From Arthrobacter sp. ISL-85 (lineage in GTDB: Bacteria; Actinomycetota; Actinomycetes; Actinomycetales; Micrococcaceae), in the NCBI RefSeq assembly GCF_018613675.1, contig NZ_JAGGPQ010000004.1, positions 62,001 through 126,000 on the forward strand: a DNA stretch of 64,000 nucleotides, in the 5' to 3' direction. Positions 34,770 to 43,727 of this stretch are shown piece by piece. The number at the start of each line of letters is the position of its first letter. Positions within the stretch are counted from its first letter, which is position 1. The notes under the pieces were generated by a model. The model was not told the DNA's origin. It did no database searches and saw only the letters and a list, made by a program, of their open reading frames with translations. The position numbers and the translations under genes are program-made.

Positions 34770-35075
34770 ATGAGCCATTCCAAGGAAGAACCCGAAGCAG
34801 GATTCATCATTCCTGATCCGTCAAAACTTCGTGAAGACATCCCCGGTGATGCGGCCGACGAGGCGAACGTAATCCGCTTCAGCGAGGAGCAGGCCCTGAT
34901 CGAGGAGCAGTCGCACGGCGTCCGTCCGGACACCTACAGCGTCCCCTCCGGCGGACCCACCATGGACGAGGCCCGCGGCAACATGGACCTCTCAGACCGC
35001 AGCGAAGATGGCCGCGGTACCGGCCGCGAGGATGACAGCAGCGACGACGGCCTGCACGGCGGCGCCGAAAGCTGA
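34770..35075 (+). CDS. Small acidic hypothetical protein
   Basis: 101 aa from ATG at 34770, with a GGAAGGAA site upstream; an in-frame ATG at 34764 is also possible. Acidic, with DPSKLREDIPGDAADEANVIRFSEEQALIEEQ in the middle and an Asp/Ser/Gly tail (DGRGTGREDDSSDDG). No membrane helix, no known domain. Has its own terminator. Resembles the stress-type disordered proteins common in Arthrobacter. Function unknown. Confidence 0.6.
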   Translation: MSHSKEEPEAGFIIPDPSKLREDIPGDAADEANVIRFSEEQALIEEQSHGVRPDTYSVPSGGPTMDEARGNMDLSDRSEDGRGTGREDDSSDDGLHGGAES

Positions 35076-35096
35076 CGCCGAACCACCGCGACAAGC

Positions 35097-35133
35097 AGCA
35101 GGGGTGCCCCGATCCGACCGGGGCACCCCTGCT
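35097..35133 (+). terminator. Terminator after small acidic gene
   Basis: AGCAGGGGTGCCCC (35097-35110) pairs with GGGGCACCCCTGCT (35120-35133) around a 9-nt loop; a run of five T follows at 35140. Confidence 0.85.
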
Positions 35134-35164
35134 GCCGTATTTTTACTGGCCGCGTACGGACTGC

Positions 35165-35572
35165 CTAGACCTGGTATTCCATGTTGCCGGCGAGGTTCTG
35201 GTGGACGCACAGGATGTTGTGCTCAGTGTCCATGAACCACGCGCACTTTTCCGAGTCCGTGGTGCAGATGTGGTTTTCAGTCCTCAGCGTGGGCAGGTCG
35301 TAGTCCTGGAACATCACGCCCCGGGCCTCCATGTCGCGGACCGTTGCTTCGATGTCCGTGACCTCGAAGCTCAGCGCGGTATGGTCCGAGTGCCTGCCGT
35401 CCGAGACCGGCATCAACTGCAGCATGGGACCGCCGTCTGTGCCGAGTAATTCGCTTCCATCGTCCGCCATTCCGCGGTGCGGGAGTCCGAGCTTTTCGGT
35501 GTAGAAGCTGCGGGCGCGGGCTGCATCATCGACTGGCAGGATGGTTGTGGCTGTGTTCATTCTAAGGTTCAT
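35165..35572 (-). CDS. VOC family (glyoxalase/bleomycin-resistance fold) protein
   Basis: 135 aa. The start ATG at 35572 (MNLRMNTATTILPV) is chosen because AGGAGG sits 8 bp upstream; an earlier in-frame GTG exists. VOC repeats: ILPVDDAARARSFYTEKLGLPHRG and, after it, HTALSFEVTDIEATVRDMEARGV and CAWFMDTEHNILCVHQN. Metal ligands plausible at the His/Glu of each module. Enzyme activity not assigned. Lies downstream of paaZ but is separated by repeats and a strong hairpin. Confidence 0.85.
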   Translation of the reverse strand: MNLRMNTATTILPVDDAARARSFYTEKLGLPHRGMADDGSELLGTDGGPMLQLMPVSDGRHSDHTALSFEVTDIEATVRDMEARGVMFQDYDLPTLRTENHICTTDSEKCAWFMDTEHNILCVHQNLAGNMEYQV

Positions 35573-35631
35573 TGTGGCCACCTCCTACGGGCAGAATCTT
35601 ACGCCGGACCAGCCCAAAAAGACCCGCCGGA

Positions 35632-35685
35632 AAACGCCCCATCAGCTCCTGCAGCAATCCCCTAAACGCCCCATCACTTCCTGCA
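35632..35685. repeat. Two direct repeats of AAACGCCCCATCA type
   Basis: Units at 35632-35653 and 35664-35685 share AAACGCCCCATCA and end CTCCTGCA or TTCCTGCA. A third unit at 35696 forms the left arm of the adjoining hairpin. Confidence 0.65.
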
Positions 35686-35692
35686 CCCAAAA

Positions 35693-35739
35693 CCCAAACG
35701 CCCCATCACTTTCTTTGGAGAAGTGATGGGGCGTTTGGG
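35693..35739 (-). terminator. Strong hairpin terminator after paaZ
   Basis: Perfect 19-bp arms (35693-35711 and 35721-35739) around a 9-nt loop. It lies 34 bp past the paaZ stop. On the minus strand it is followed by T/G-rich sequence. Its left arm is the third copy of the AAACGCCCCATCA repeat. Confidence 0.75.
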
Positions 35740-35772
35740 AAAAACCTGCGAAAGGTGAGCGGGCGTCGGAGG

Positions 35773-37884
35773 CTACTTTTCGACGAGGGTAAGGACGTCG
35801 TAGGTGGCAACGATCTCGTCGTCCTGGTTGGTGAGCAGGGCGTCCCAAGCCACCTCACCGTATTCGTCAGTTTCGCGCGGCGTGATCTTCTTGGCGGTAA
35901 GGGTCACCCTGATGGAATCGCCCGCAGCGACCGGTTTGGTGAAGCGGGCGTTCTCCAGGCCGTAGTTGGCCAGGACCGGGCCCGGCGCGGGATCCACGAA
36001 CAGCCCGGCTGCCCAACTGAGCAGCAGGTAGCCGTGCGCCACAATGCCCGGGAAGATGGGGTTGGCTGCCGCGGCTTCTTCGTTGGTGTGGGCGTAGAAC
36101 GTGTCGCCGGTTGAATTGGCGAATGCAGTGATGTCCTCCAGCGTGACCTGCCGCAGGTCCGAACGGACAGCGTCGCCGATCCGGAGGGTGGACAGGTGCT
36201 TCCGGAAGGGGTGAGTTCCCTCCGTCTCCAGCGTAAAGTTCCGGTCGGCCCCGGCATGCCAGACGCCGGTGACGGCGGTGAGCATGTTCGGCGAGCCCTG
36301 GATCGCGGTCCGCTGCATGTGGTGCAGCACGGACCGGATGCCACCCAGTTCCTCGCCGCCGCCGGCGCGGCCCGGGCCGCCGTGGACCAGGTGCGGAACC
36401 GGCGAGCCGTGGCCGGTGGAGGAGCGGGCGTCCTCTCGGTTGAGCATGAGGACGCGGCCGTGGTGCGCCGCGATGCCGGTGACCAGCTCGCGCGCCACCT
36501 GCGCATCATTGGTGCAGACCGAGGCCACCAGGGATCCGCCGCCGCGGGCGGCAAGACGGACGGCGTCCGCGAGGTCCTTGTAGCCAATGACGGAGGATAC
36601 CGGTCCGAACGCTTCCAGCGAGTGAATGGCTTCTGATTCGGGACTGTCCCAGTTCAGGACCACGGGGGCCATGAACGCGCCGCCGTCCACTACCCCGGTG
36701 GTTCCGTCGGCGGAGGTGACCGACGGCGAAGCGAGGGTTCCGTACGCAAGCTCACCGCCGGCGTCGAGCATTGACTGCACGGCGGCACGGACGTCCTCAA
36801 GTTGCTCCACGGACGCGAGGGCTCCCATGGTAACGCCCTCGCCGCGGGGGTCACCCAGGACCACGCGCTCGGCGATGCGCTTGCCGATGGCCGCGGACAC
36901 GGCGGGCACCAGATCCTGCGGCACGATGGCCCTGCGGATGGCTGTGCACTTCTGGCCGGCCTTGACGGTCATCTCAGTGACCACCGACTTGACGAAGGCG
37001 TCGAATTCCGGGGTGCCCTCCACAGCGTCGGGACCAAGGATGGCGGCGTTGAGGGAGTCTGTCTCGGACGTGAACCTGACGCCGCCCTCCACCACGTTCG
37101 GGTGGGCCTTCAGCGACTTGGCCGTCGAGGCAGAACCGGTGAAGGCCACCAGGTCGCGGTAATCCAGCACGTCCAGCAGTCCGCGGACCGAGCCGGAGAT
37201 GAGCTGCAGCGAACCCTTGGGCAGGATGTTGGACTCGATGATGGCCTTGACCACGGCAGCCGCAACATACCCGGTGGGGGTGGCCGGCTTGACGATGGTG
37301 GGAACGCCGGCCAGGAAGGCCGGGGCGAACTTCTCAAGCATGCCCCAGACCGGGAAATTGAACGCGTTGATCTGCACGGCAACGCCGGGGATGCGGGTGT
37401 AGATGTGTTCACCGGCGAAGGAACCGTCCTTGGACAGCACCTCCATGGGGCCGTCCACCACCACCTGGGAGTTGGGCAGCTCGCGCCGGCCCTTGGAACC
37501 GAAGGTGAACAGGACGCCGATCCCGCCGTCGATGTCCACCATGGAATCGATCCTGGTGGCGCCGGTCTGGTAGGAGAAGCCGTAGAAGTGGTCGCGGCGG
37601 GTATTCAGGTACTGCGCCAGCTCCTTGAGCTTGAGGGCGCGCTGGTGGAAGGTCAGCTGGCCCAGTCCAGCCTGGCCGGTGGTGCGGCCGTACTCCACGA
37701 CGGCGGCGAGGTCCAGCCCCTCCGTGCTCACCTTGGCCAGGACCTCCCCCGTGCTCGCGTCCCGGACGGGGACCGCGGAAGCCGACGAGCCGGCGTCGGG
37801 CGTCCACCACGCGTCCATGACGAAGCTGGGCACTGTCTCCACGGTGTCGACCGTGGCCTGGGGAGCTGTGGCTGTGGTGGTCAT
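35773..37884 (-). CDS. paaZ: Bifunctional PaaZ: oxepin-CoA hydrolase / semialdehyde dehydrogenase
   Basis: Opens the oxepin-CoA ring and oxidises the resulting semialdehyde in the phenylacetate pathway. Start set at MTTTATAPQ (37884), 703 aa. Residues about 20-540 form the aldehyde dehydrogenase with catalytic Cys in KAGQKCTAIRRA and Glu in RFTSETDSLN. Residues about 560-700 form a MaoC-like hotdog with the hydratase Asp/His in STGDTFYAHTNEEAA and FPGIVAHGYLLLSWAAG. Full fusion intact. Operator-like site 46 bp upstream. Shares its control region with a divergent thioesterase. Confidence 0.93.
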   Translation of the reverse strand: MTTTATAPQATVDTVETVPSFVMDAWWTPDAGSSASAVPVRDASTGEVLAKVSTEGLDLAAVVEYGRTTGQAGLGQLTFHQRALKLKELAQYLNTRRDHFYGFSYQTGATRIDSMVDIDGGIGVLFTFGSKGRRELPNSQVVVDGPMEVLSKDGSFAGEHIYTRIPGVAVQINAFNFPVWGMLEKFAPAFLAGVPTIVKPATPTGYVAAAVVKAIIESNILPKGSLQLISGSVRGLLDVLDYRDLVAFTGSASTAKSLKAHPNVVEGGVRFTSETDSLNAAILGPDAVEGTPEFDAFVKSVVTEMTVKAGQKCTAIRRAIVPQDLVPAVSAAIGKRIAERVVLGDPRGEGVTMGALASVEQLEDVRAAVQSMLDAGGELAYGTLASPSVTSADGTTGVVDGGAFMAPVVLNWDSPESEAIHSLEAFGPVSSVIGYKDLADAVRLAARGGGSLVASVCTNDAQVARELVTGIAAHHGRVLMLNREDARSSTGHGSPVPHLVHGGPGRAGGGEELGGIRSVLHHMQRTAIQGSPNMLTAVTGVWHAGADRNFTLETEGTHPFRKHLSTLRIGDAVRSDLRQVTLEDITAFANSTGDTFYAHTNEEAAAANPIFPGIVAHGYLLLSWAAGLFVDPAPGPVLANYGLENARFTKPVAAGDSIRVTLTAKKITPRETDEYGEVAWDALLTNQDDEIVATYDVLTLVEK

Positions 37885-37930
37885 CGTTGACGGTCCTTCC
37901 AACAAGGGGGCAGGCAAAACGGGCCGGCCA

Positions 37931-37952
37931 TTACTGACCGTCCGTTCGGTAA
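37931..37952 (-). promoter_or_regulatory. PaaR-like operator between paaZ and thioesterase
   Basis: Starts TTACTGACCG and ends TTCGGTAA; the two halves are close inverted complements. It lies 46 bp from paaZ and 75 bp from the divergent thioesterase, so one site may serve both. Confidence 0.7.
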
Positions 37953-38027
37953 TATATTCACCATACATGAAGTGCCGTGCTGCACACTAGAAGCCTGGAT
38001 TGAATTGGCCGCCTCAAAGGAGAACCT

Positions 38028-38471
38028 ATGAACGCCCCGTCCCCCGTGGATGCCGCCGGAAACCAGCCGTCAGAGCACGAAATGTGGAAGATCACCCTCG
38101 GTGAGCTGGACGAGAAGATGGGCGTGAAGATCCTGGAGGAGTCCGTGGAGCGCGTGGTGGCCACCATGCCGGTGGAGGGCAACCGGCAATCGTTCGGGCT
38201 GCTGCACGGCGGCGCTTCCCTGGCCGTGGGCGAGGCCGTGGGGTCCTGGGCGGCGGTGATCCACGCCAGCACCATGGGCAAGACGGCGGTGGGCGTTGAT
38301 GTTTCCGCCACCCACCACCGTTCCACACGGGAAGGCCAGATCACCATCACCGCCACCCCCATCCACCTGGGCGGCACGCTCACCACGCACGAGGTACTGA
38401 TCACCAACGAGGCCGGCCAGCGGCTGTGCACACTTCGCATCACCAACCTGCTGATGAAGCGCAAAAACTGA
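38028..38471 (+). CDS. Hotdog-fold acyl-CoA thioesterase
   Basis: 147 aa. PaaI/YdiI-type fold: NRQSFGLLHGGASLAVGEAVGSWAAV is the catalytic helix, and VGVDVSATHHRSTREGQITITATPIHLG the strand core. An AAAGGAG ribosome site precedes the ATG. It hydrolyses an acyl-CoA of unknown identity; its divergent position with paaZ and shared operator suggest a role in clearing a phenylacetate pathway CoA ester, or in menaquinone (DHNA-CoA hydrolase) since the fold is the same. Context favours the first. Confidence 0.87.
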   Translation: MNAPSPVDAAGNQPSEHEMWKITLGELDEKMGVKILEESVERVVATMPVEGNRQSFGLLHGGASLAVGEAVGSWAAVIHASTMGKTAVGVDVSATHHRSTREGQITITATPIHLGGTLTTHEVLITNEAGQRLCTLRITNLLMKRKN

Positions 38472-38565
38472 CGCTGAACTTTGCATCCAAAACCGGCACT
38501 CCAACGGTATTAAGCGCGTAAGTACAAACCGCCCGGCAACCGGGCATCCTTCAAAGGAGTTGGAC

Positions 38566-39273
38566 ATGCGCAAAATGACGTACGCCGCCGGAGCACTTTC
38601 ACTCGCCGCTTCCTTGGCGTTCGCCGCTCCCGCCCAGGCCGGCGGATGGCACCACGATGACGATCCCGCCCTGCTGTCCGTCCTGCACGCCGTACCGGGG
38701 CTGACTGTGGACGTGTGGGTCAACGGCAAACTTACGCTGGATGACTTCACACCAGGGACGCTGGCCGGCCCCCTGGAACTGGCCCCGGGTGACTACCAGA
38801 TCGCGATCACCGCGGCGGATGCCACCAGCGCGGCGAACCCCGTGATCGGCCCTGTTGACGTGGACCTCGAAGGGGGCGGCAACTACACGGCCGTGGCGCA
38901 CCTCAACACTGACGGGGTGCCCACCGCGTCGCTCTTCACCAATGACACCAAGGCTCCCGGCGATGACGAGAAGGGCAAGCTGACGGTCAGGCACGTAGCT
39001 GCTGCTCCCGCCGTCGACGTTCTGGCCGGCGGTGCACCCGTCATCGAAGGGCTCAGCAATCCCGATGAGGCAACCCTGAAGCTGAAGGCCGGGACAATTT
39101 CTGCCTCCGTGGCCGCAGCGGGGACCACCGACCCCGTGATCGGCCCGGCCGACATCACTGTCGAAGGTGGGAAGAACACGATCGTCTACGCCTGGGGAAG
39201 CCTGGCCGACGGCACGCTGGACGTGGCCGTGCAGGTTGTTGACGGCAAGAAGCCGGCGGGCGACTGCGACTGA
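38566..39273 (+). CDS. Secreted DUF4397 domain protein
   Basis: 235 aa. ATG at 38566 follows AAGGAG (38554-38559). Sec signal with cleavage near AAPAQAGG. Two related beta modules follow: LLSVLHAVPGLTVDVWVNGK to NPVIGPVDVDLEGGGNYT, and LTVRHVAAAPAVDVLAGG to DPVIGPADITVEGGKNTI. That internal duplication is typical of DUF4397 surface proteins, whose function is not known. No anchor motif, so secreted or loosely attached. It converges on the surface protease gene. Confidence 0.88.
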   Translation: MRKMTYAAGALSLAASLAFAAPAQAGGWHHDDDPALLSVLHAVPGLTVDVWVNGKLTLDDFTPGTLAGPLELAPGDYQIAITAADATSAANPVIGPVDVDLEGGGNYTAVAHLNTDGVPTASLFTNDTKAPGDDEKGKLTVRHVAAAPAVDVLAGGAPVIEGLSNPDEATLKLKAGTISASVAAAGTTDPVIGPADITVEGGKNTIVYAWGSLADGTLDVAVQVVDGKKPAGDCD

Positions 39274-39309
39274 TCCAGCACGTCGCACGCTCCGCGGCAG
39301 CGCCGCCAC

Positions 39310-39341
39310 GGGCGGGGTTCGCCTCAATGGCGTCCCCGCCC
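39310..39341. terminator. GC-rich hairpin between convergent genes
   Basis: Arms GGGCGGGG (39310-39317) and CCCCGCCC (39334-39341), with inner CGCC/GGCG pairs. It lies between the DUF4397 gene and the protease gene, overlapping neither. Confidence 0.6.
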
Positions 39342-39349
39342 CTCGACGG

Positions 39350-41938
39350 CTACCGTGTCCGGCGGCGGTTTCGACGACGGACCACCACCGTCAGCACGAT
39401 CCCGGCCGCGAGCGTGGCCAAGGCGGCGATTGCGGCTGAGACCACCCCTCCGGCTCCGGTGGCTGCCAGCGCGCCGCGTGTGATGTTCCCGGCGGGAAGC
39501 ACCGGCGCCGGGGCATCGATGGTGAACGTGAGCTGCGCCGGAGCGGAGGCTACTCCGTCCACGGCCTGCGTTACAGACACCGTGTGGGCACCAAGGGCCA
39601 GTCCGGCGGGGAACGGAACCGTCCAGTTTCCACCGGCCACCAGCACCAACGGTGCAAGGCTGCTTCCCACTGAGCGGGATCCTGTTGAGCCCGGCCCAGC
39701 CGATCCACCAGCGCCGGGGAGCGGCGTCCCGTCAATGGATACCACCACGTCCGCGCCGCTCAGGCCGGTTCCCTGGATGGATGCGGGGAGGGCCTCCTGC
39801 TTGAGGTGCTGCCCGTCCGAAAGGCTGGTGACGGCTGGTGGCGGCGGCATGACGGAGAAGGTCACGCCGGTCGCCGGGCTGTCCGCCAGGCCCGGGTAGG
39901 ACTGGACGGCAGTGACATCTACCTTTCCGGCCGGGGCAGGGGCAGGCAGGGCAACACTCCAGCGGCCGTCGGCCCCCACCATGGCCGAGCCGCTGACGTT
40001 ACCGGACAGGGTGATGGTGGCGCCCGGCGTTCCCGTCCCGTCGACGGTCGCCAGCCCGGGCAGCGGCTGGGTGGCCGGTGTGGTAATGGCGGGTGCGGGA
40101 AGGAACGATGGCGAAATGACGATGTCCAGTGACACCGCAGCGGAGCGGCTGAACCCGTTCACGGTCTCTGCCGTGAAGCTGAATGGGCCGGGTGCTTCCG
40201 GTGCCTTAAAGGACCACGTGCCATCGGGTCGGACGGGCACGTCGAACGGCTGCCGGCCCGCATACGTGATGCGCACCTGGGAACCTTGGGCGACGGCGGA
40301 GGCGGGCGCGGCCGGAACCCGGCCGGTGATGCTGGTACCCGCTTTGAACGTTTTGTCCGCCGGAGCGACGAGTTCGGGCTTGTTGAGGAAGAGTTCCAGT
40401 TGGTAGTCGGGCAGCACCTTGAGGGAGTCGTCGAGGGTGGCTGCGACGGCAAAGTTCTGGGTCCCGCCCCAGTCGCCCGCACTGTGCGTTCCCACTGCGT
40501 AGTTCCCGCTGACCCACGGGCCTCCGGAGTCACCGCCGTTGGACTGCACGTCGTAAGACAGGAAGCCGTTGAATGCCCGGATGTCTGTTGGATCCGCAGG
40601 GTAGTTGTGCCCGCCCACCAGGAAGATCCCCACAGCGCTGATGTGTCCACAGGACCATTCGGTCCGCCAGCCGGAGCGGCACACCGGCATACCGATGACC
40701 GGGGCAGAAGTGCCAATGATTTTGACATCGGGCCCCGGCTCAGACGGGTCGCCGTAAGTGCTCGCCGCCGGCAGCGGATCCAGGCCCTGCCGGATGCTGC
40801 CAATAACGGCGATGTCGGCGCCAACGTTGCCCGGCTGGGGACTGTTGGGTTTGAGGACGGTGGAGTTTCCCGGGCCACCAAACTGGCTGAACTGAAAAGA
40901 GCCCAGCCGTCCATTGGCCTGGCCCTGGAGCAGCAGGTCGGCAGTCTTCACCGCGCCGTCATCCGTGCAGTGCCCGGCCGTGAGGACCGCGGGCAGGCCC
41001 GAGGGGTCGAAGGCGGAGAAACCCGTGGAGCAGATGACCTGGTGGTCAGTCTGGTACCCAACGCCCCCTGGAACGTCCGCCTCCGGCTTGAGGGGACCGG
41101 CGCCGTCGAGTTCAACGTTCGCGTACCGCGAGGCGAATGCCGACGGCGAGATCTTGCCGGGCGCAGCGGCTTCTGACGTGCCGGCCGGAGTGGAGGTTGC
41201 TCCGGTGGCGCCGCCTTGTGTCGACTGCGCGGACGCGATGCCACCGGTCCTGATCACGAATTTGCCGCCGGAGGTCACCACTGCCTGCAGCCCTGCAGTC
41301 CCCACGTCCCGGACATACTCCTGGAAAAGCTGTTCGGTGTTCACCGCCAGTTGGGACCGCGCGGCTTCTACGGGCGGGGAGGTCCCAGCAGCCTTCGTGG
41401 CAGTGGGCGGAGCAGGTTGCGACGGCGGCGCAACTGAAGGTGCCGCGGCGGAGGGCACGGACGGGGGTGCTTCGAGTGACAGCCCGTGGATGCTCCCGGC
41501 GAGGCTGGCAACGGCAGCCTGCAGCTCGCTCCCGGAGCCAGTCACCACAATCGATGTGCCCTCGATGCGAATTCCCACGTAGCCCGGAATTTGGCGCAGC
41601 CGTACCGCTGCAGCCGCAGCCTGCGACCCCAGCTCGCCCGCTGCTTCAAACTGCTGGGGCGTGAGCTTGAGGTCCCGCTGCACCGCGTCGGCGAGAGCTG
41701 CCTGAGAGAGGCCGGAAGACGCGGCCGGACTGGACGACGGGCCGGGTGACGGCGAGGGGCCGGGTGACGACGACGGGCTGGGTGACGGCGGGGGGCTGGC
41801 GGCCGTCGTCGGACCGTCTGATGTAGCCGGAACCGGAAAGGCCATCGCAGGGGCGGCAGCCAATCCGAGTGACAGCACCACGCCGGCCACGGTTCCTGCA
41901 GCAGAGATTCTTTTCATGGGGTTCGCCGTTCCACTCAT
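39350..41938 (-). CDS. Secreted trypsin-like serine protease with LAXTG wall anchor
   Basis: 862 aa (an inner ATG at 41917 is a possible start). Sec signal ending AMAFPVPA, a Pro/Ser linker, a prodomain with LTPQQFEAAGELG repeats like alpha-lytic protease, then the S1 protease: His in LTAGHCTDDG, Asp in GADIAVIGS, Ser in NGGDSGGPWV. The second half is a series of Ig-like modules (GTGTPGATITLSGNV, GTGLSGADVVVSIDG). The end is LAATG (824-828), a hydrophobic helix and RRRNRRRTR: a class E sortase sorting signal. Substrate unknown. Confidence 0.87.
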   Translation of the reverse strand: MSGTANPMKRISAAGTVAGVVLSLGLAAAPAMAFPVPATSDGPTTAASPPPSPSPSSSPGPSPSPGPSSSPAASSGLSQAALADAVQRDLKLTPQQFEAAGELGSQAAAAAVRLRQIPGYVGIRIEGTSIVVTGSGSELQAAVASLAGSIHGLSLEAPPSVPSAAAPSVAPPSQPAPPTATKAAGTSPPVEAARSQLAVNTEQLFQEYVRDVGTAGLQAVVTSGGKFVIRTGGIASAQSTQGGATGATSTPAGTSEAAAPGKISPSAFASRYANVELDGAGPLKPEADVPGGVGYQTDHQVICSTGFSAFDPSGLPAVLTAGHCTDDGAVKTADLLLQGQANGRLGSFQFSQFGGPGNSTVLKPNSPQPGNVGADIAVIGSIRQGLDPLPAASTYGDPSEPGPDVKIIGTSAPVIGMPVCRSGWRTEWSCGHISAVGIFLVGGHNYPADPTDIRAFNGFLSYDVQSNGGDSGGPWVSGNYAVGTHSAGDWGGTQNFAVAATLDDSLKVLPDYQLELFLNKPELVAPADKTFKAGTSITGRVPAAPASAVAQGSQVRITYAGRQPFDVPVRPDGTWSFKAPEAPGPFSFTAETVNGFSRSAAVSLDIVISPSFLPAPAITTPATQPLPGLATVDGTGTPGATITLSGNVSGSAMVGADGRWSVALPAPAPAGKVDVTAVQSYPGLADSPATGVTFSVMPPPPAVTSLSDGQHLKQEALPASIQGTGLSGADVVVSIDGTPLPGAGGSAGPGSTGSRSVGSSLAPLVLVAGGNWTVPFPAGLALGAHTVSVTQAVDGVASAPAQLTFTIDAPAPVLPAGNITRGALAATGAGGVVSAAIAALATLAAGIVLTVVVRRRNRRRTR

Positions 41939-42012
41939 CCACGCCCGCCTTCAGGCGCCCTGCGACTATGCCCACTGATTGGAAGCATCAGCAGCCACAC
42001 CAGTAACTTTAG

Positions 42013-42732
42013 TCACAAGGGTAGCTTTCCTGATGCCAAGCCGGAAACAGAATCCAGTTCCGCCTCTCGCAGGCCATGCGACAGGAGGTAGCTGCGGGTG
42101 TCCAGGCCGCGGACAAACGCGACCACCGCGAGCCCGCGTTGCTCCAGCAGCGGCGCCAGTTCTGAGGCCTCCAAATAACGTTCCCGACTGTGCGGTGGGC
42201 CATGCGTCCGGTAGCGCTCGTTGATGCCGCGGGCGGCGCACCGGTAGCCCTCAGCGATCACGTCGTCGGAGTCTCCCGCCAGGTCCTGGACCATTGCAGC
42301 CACCAGCCCACTGCGGTCACGCCCGGCGGCGCAATGCAGCAGGACACCGCCTTTGCCTGCAGCCAAGGCGATGGCCCTGAAAACACCCACCAGCTTTTCC
42401 GGGAACAGGCGCGCGTTCTCGGCATAGTGCCCGGGATCGCTGAGGTACGGCCCGGTAAGCGCGGTGAATCGCGGATCATCCGGTACCTCGGTAGGTGCCT
42501 GCACCACCCCGATGCCGGCCCAGGCAGCTGCAGGCACCACGGGATCGGTGTCCCGGCGCCGGCCCTCACCTGGGTTACGAAGATCCACGACCGTGCGGAT
42601 GCCGTCGTCGAACGCCTGCATCCACCCCTTCCCGGTCAGCCATTCACGCCGCCCCATCCGGTAGATGCCGCCCGAAACGTGCCACGCGTTGACAGCACCG
42701 TCCCAGTCCATACGAATGCCCCGTCTGCTCAT
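42013..42732 (-). CDS. Tyrosine-protein phosphatase (Y_phosphatase3 type)
   Basis: 239 aa. Cys-dependent phosphatase with P-loop VLLHCAAGRDRSG, where Cys and Arg are catalytic. Upstream VSGGIYRMGRREWL and TVVDLRNPGEG are typical of the family that includes Mycobacterium PtpB-like enzymes. No signal peptide, so cytoplasmic; may use phospholipid or phosphotyrosine substrates. Divergent from the GDSL hydrolase. Confidence 0.85.
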   Translation of the reverse strand: MSRRGIRMDWDGAVNAWHVSGGIYRMGRREWLTGKGWMQAFDDGIRTVVDLRNPGEGRRRDTDPVVPAAAWAGIGVVQAPTEVPDDPRFTALTGPYLSDPGHYAENARLFPEKLVGVFRAIALAAGKGGVLLHCAAGRDRSGLVAAMVQDLAGDSDDVIAEGYRCAARGINERYRTHGPPHSRERYLEASELAPLLEQRGLAVVAFVRGLDTRSYLLSHGLREAELDSVSGLASGKLPL

Positions 42733-42893
42733 GCGGACAGCTAACCACAGACCCTGAACAACGTGTCATCTACCCGAAAACCGTTGCCGAAAGAAGGGCT
42801 GACTGACCCAAGGCGCACCGGCAGCCCGCCGTATAGCCTTGCACTCGGCTGCCCTCACTCAGGGAGGCAGCACAATATCCCAGGGGACAAAAG

Positions 42894-43727
42894 ATGAAGA
42901 TTTCAGCACGACGGCGGCCACGGGCTTTCGGTGCCGCCTTTGCCACGCTCGCGATCGCCGCAGGCTTTGCGGCCGCTCCGGCGCAGGCCGTAGACAAAGA
43001 CAAGTACATCGCACTGGGTGATTCCTATGCCGCAGGACAAGGTGCCGGGCCCTACCTGGACGCCTGCTATCGCAGCAACAGCGCCTATCCCGAACTTGCG
43101 AATGAAGCCAAGTCAATCCAACTGGTGGTGAATGCTGCGTGCAGCGGCAAGACCACCTGGGACGTCGTGAACAGCCAGCTTCGCCAGCTGAACAAAAGCA
43201 CGGAACTCGTGACCATCACCGCAGGGGGCAACAACATCGGTTTCGGTGACATCATCACCTCTTGCGGGGCTGCCCTGGCCGACCCCTCCGCAGGACCCGC
43301 ATGTGACGCGGCCACCGCCTCTGCGGCCGCGATGATCCGGAGCGGACAGCTCACCCGGGACGTCATTTCGATGATCCAGAGCGTGAAGGCCGCTGCACCC
43401 AATGCCAGGATCGTTGTGACGGGCTATCCCTACCTCTACGACCCGGTCACCCCCAATCCTGCCGATCCACTGTCGCTGTTTATTCAGCAGGCCACCGTCC
43501 TGGCCGGTGGCCTGGACGCCTCCGTCGCGACGGCCGCCAGTGCCACAGGGGTTCAGTACGTGGACGTCAGGGGCGCGTTCGCGGGCCACGGCGTCAACTC
43601 CGCGGATCCCTGGATCAATTTGGATCTGACCAACCCCGCTAGCCCGGATAACTTCCACCCGAACGCCGCGGGCTACGAGGCCTACTTCGCTGCGCTCAGC
43701 GGTTCCGGCGCCTACTCCGTCCCCTAG
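42894..43727 (+). CDS. Secreted SGNH/GDSL hydrolase
   Basis: 277 aa. Sec signal (RAFGAAFATLAIAAGFAAAPAQA). Block I IALGDSYAAGQGAGPY holds the nucleophile Ser; block III ITAGGNNIGFGDI supplies Asn; DNFHPNAAGYEAY near the end holds the Asp/His pair. Similar to Streptomyces SGNH lipases (Rv0518-like). Extracellular esterase or lipase of unknown substrate. Its last four bases overlap the end of the convergent acetyltransferase gene. Confidence 0.9.
   Translation: MKISARRRPRAFGAAFATLAIAAGFAAAPAQAVDKDKYIALGDSYAAGQGAGPYLDACYRSNSAYPELANEAKSIQLVVNAACSGKTTWDVVNSQLRQLNKSTELVTITAGGNNIGFGDIITSCGAALADPSAGPACDAATASAAAMIRSGQLTRDVISMIQSVKAAAPNARIVVTGYPYLYDPVTPNPADPLSLFIQQATVLAGGLDASVATAASATGVQYVDVRGAFAGHGVNSADPWINLDLTNPASPDNFHPNAAGYEAYFAALSGSGAYSVP

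Noticed and set aside
35596..35772. Repeat cluster as a CRISPR array
   Set aside because: Only three units, spacing of about 10 bases, and the last forms a terminator hairpin. No cas genes are nearby.
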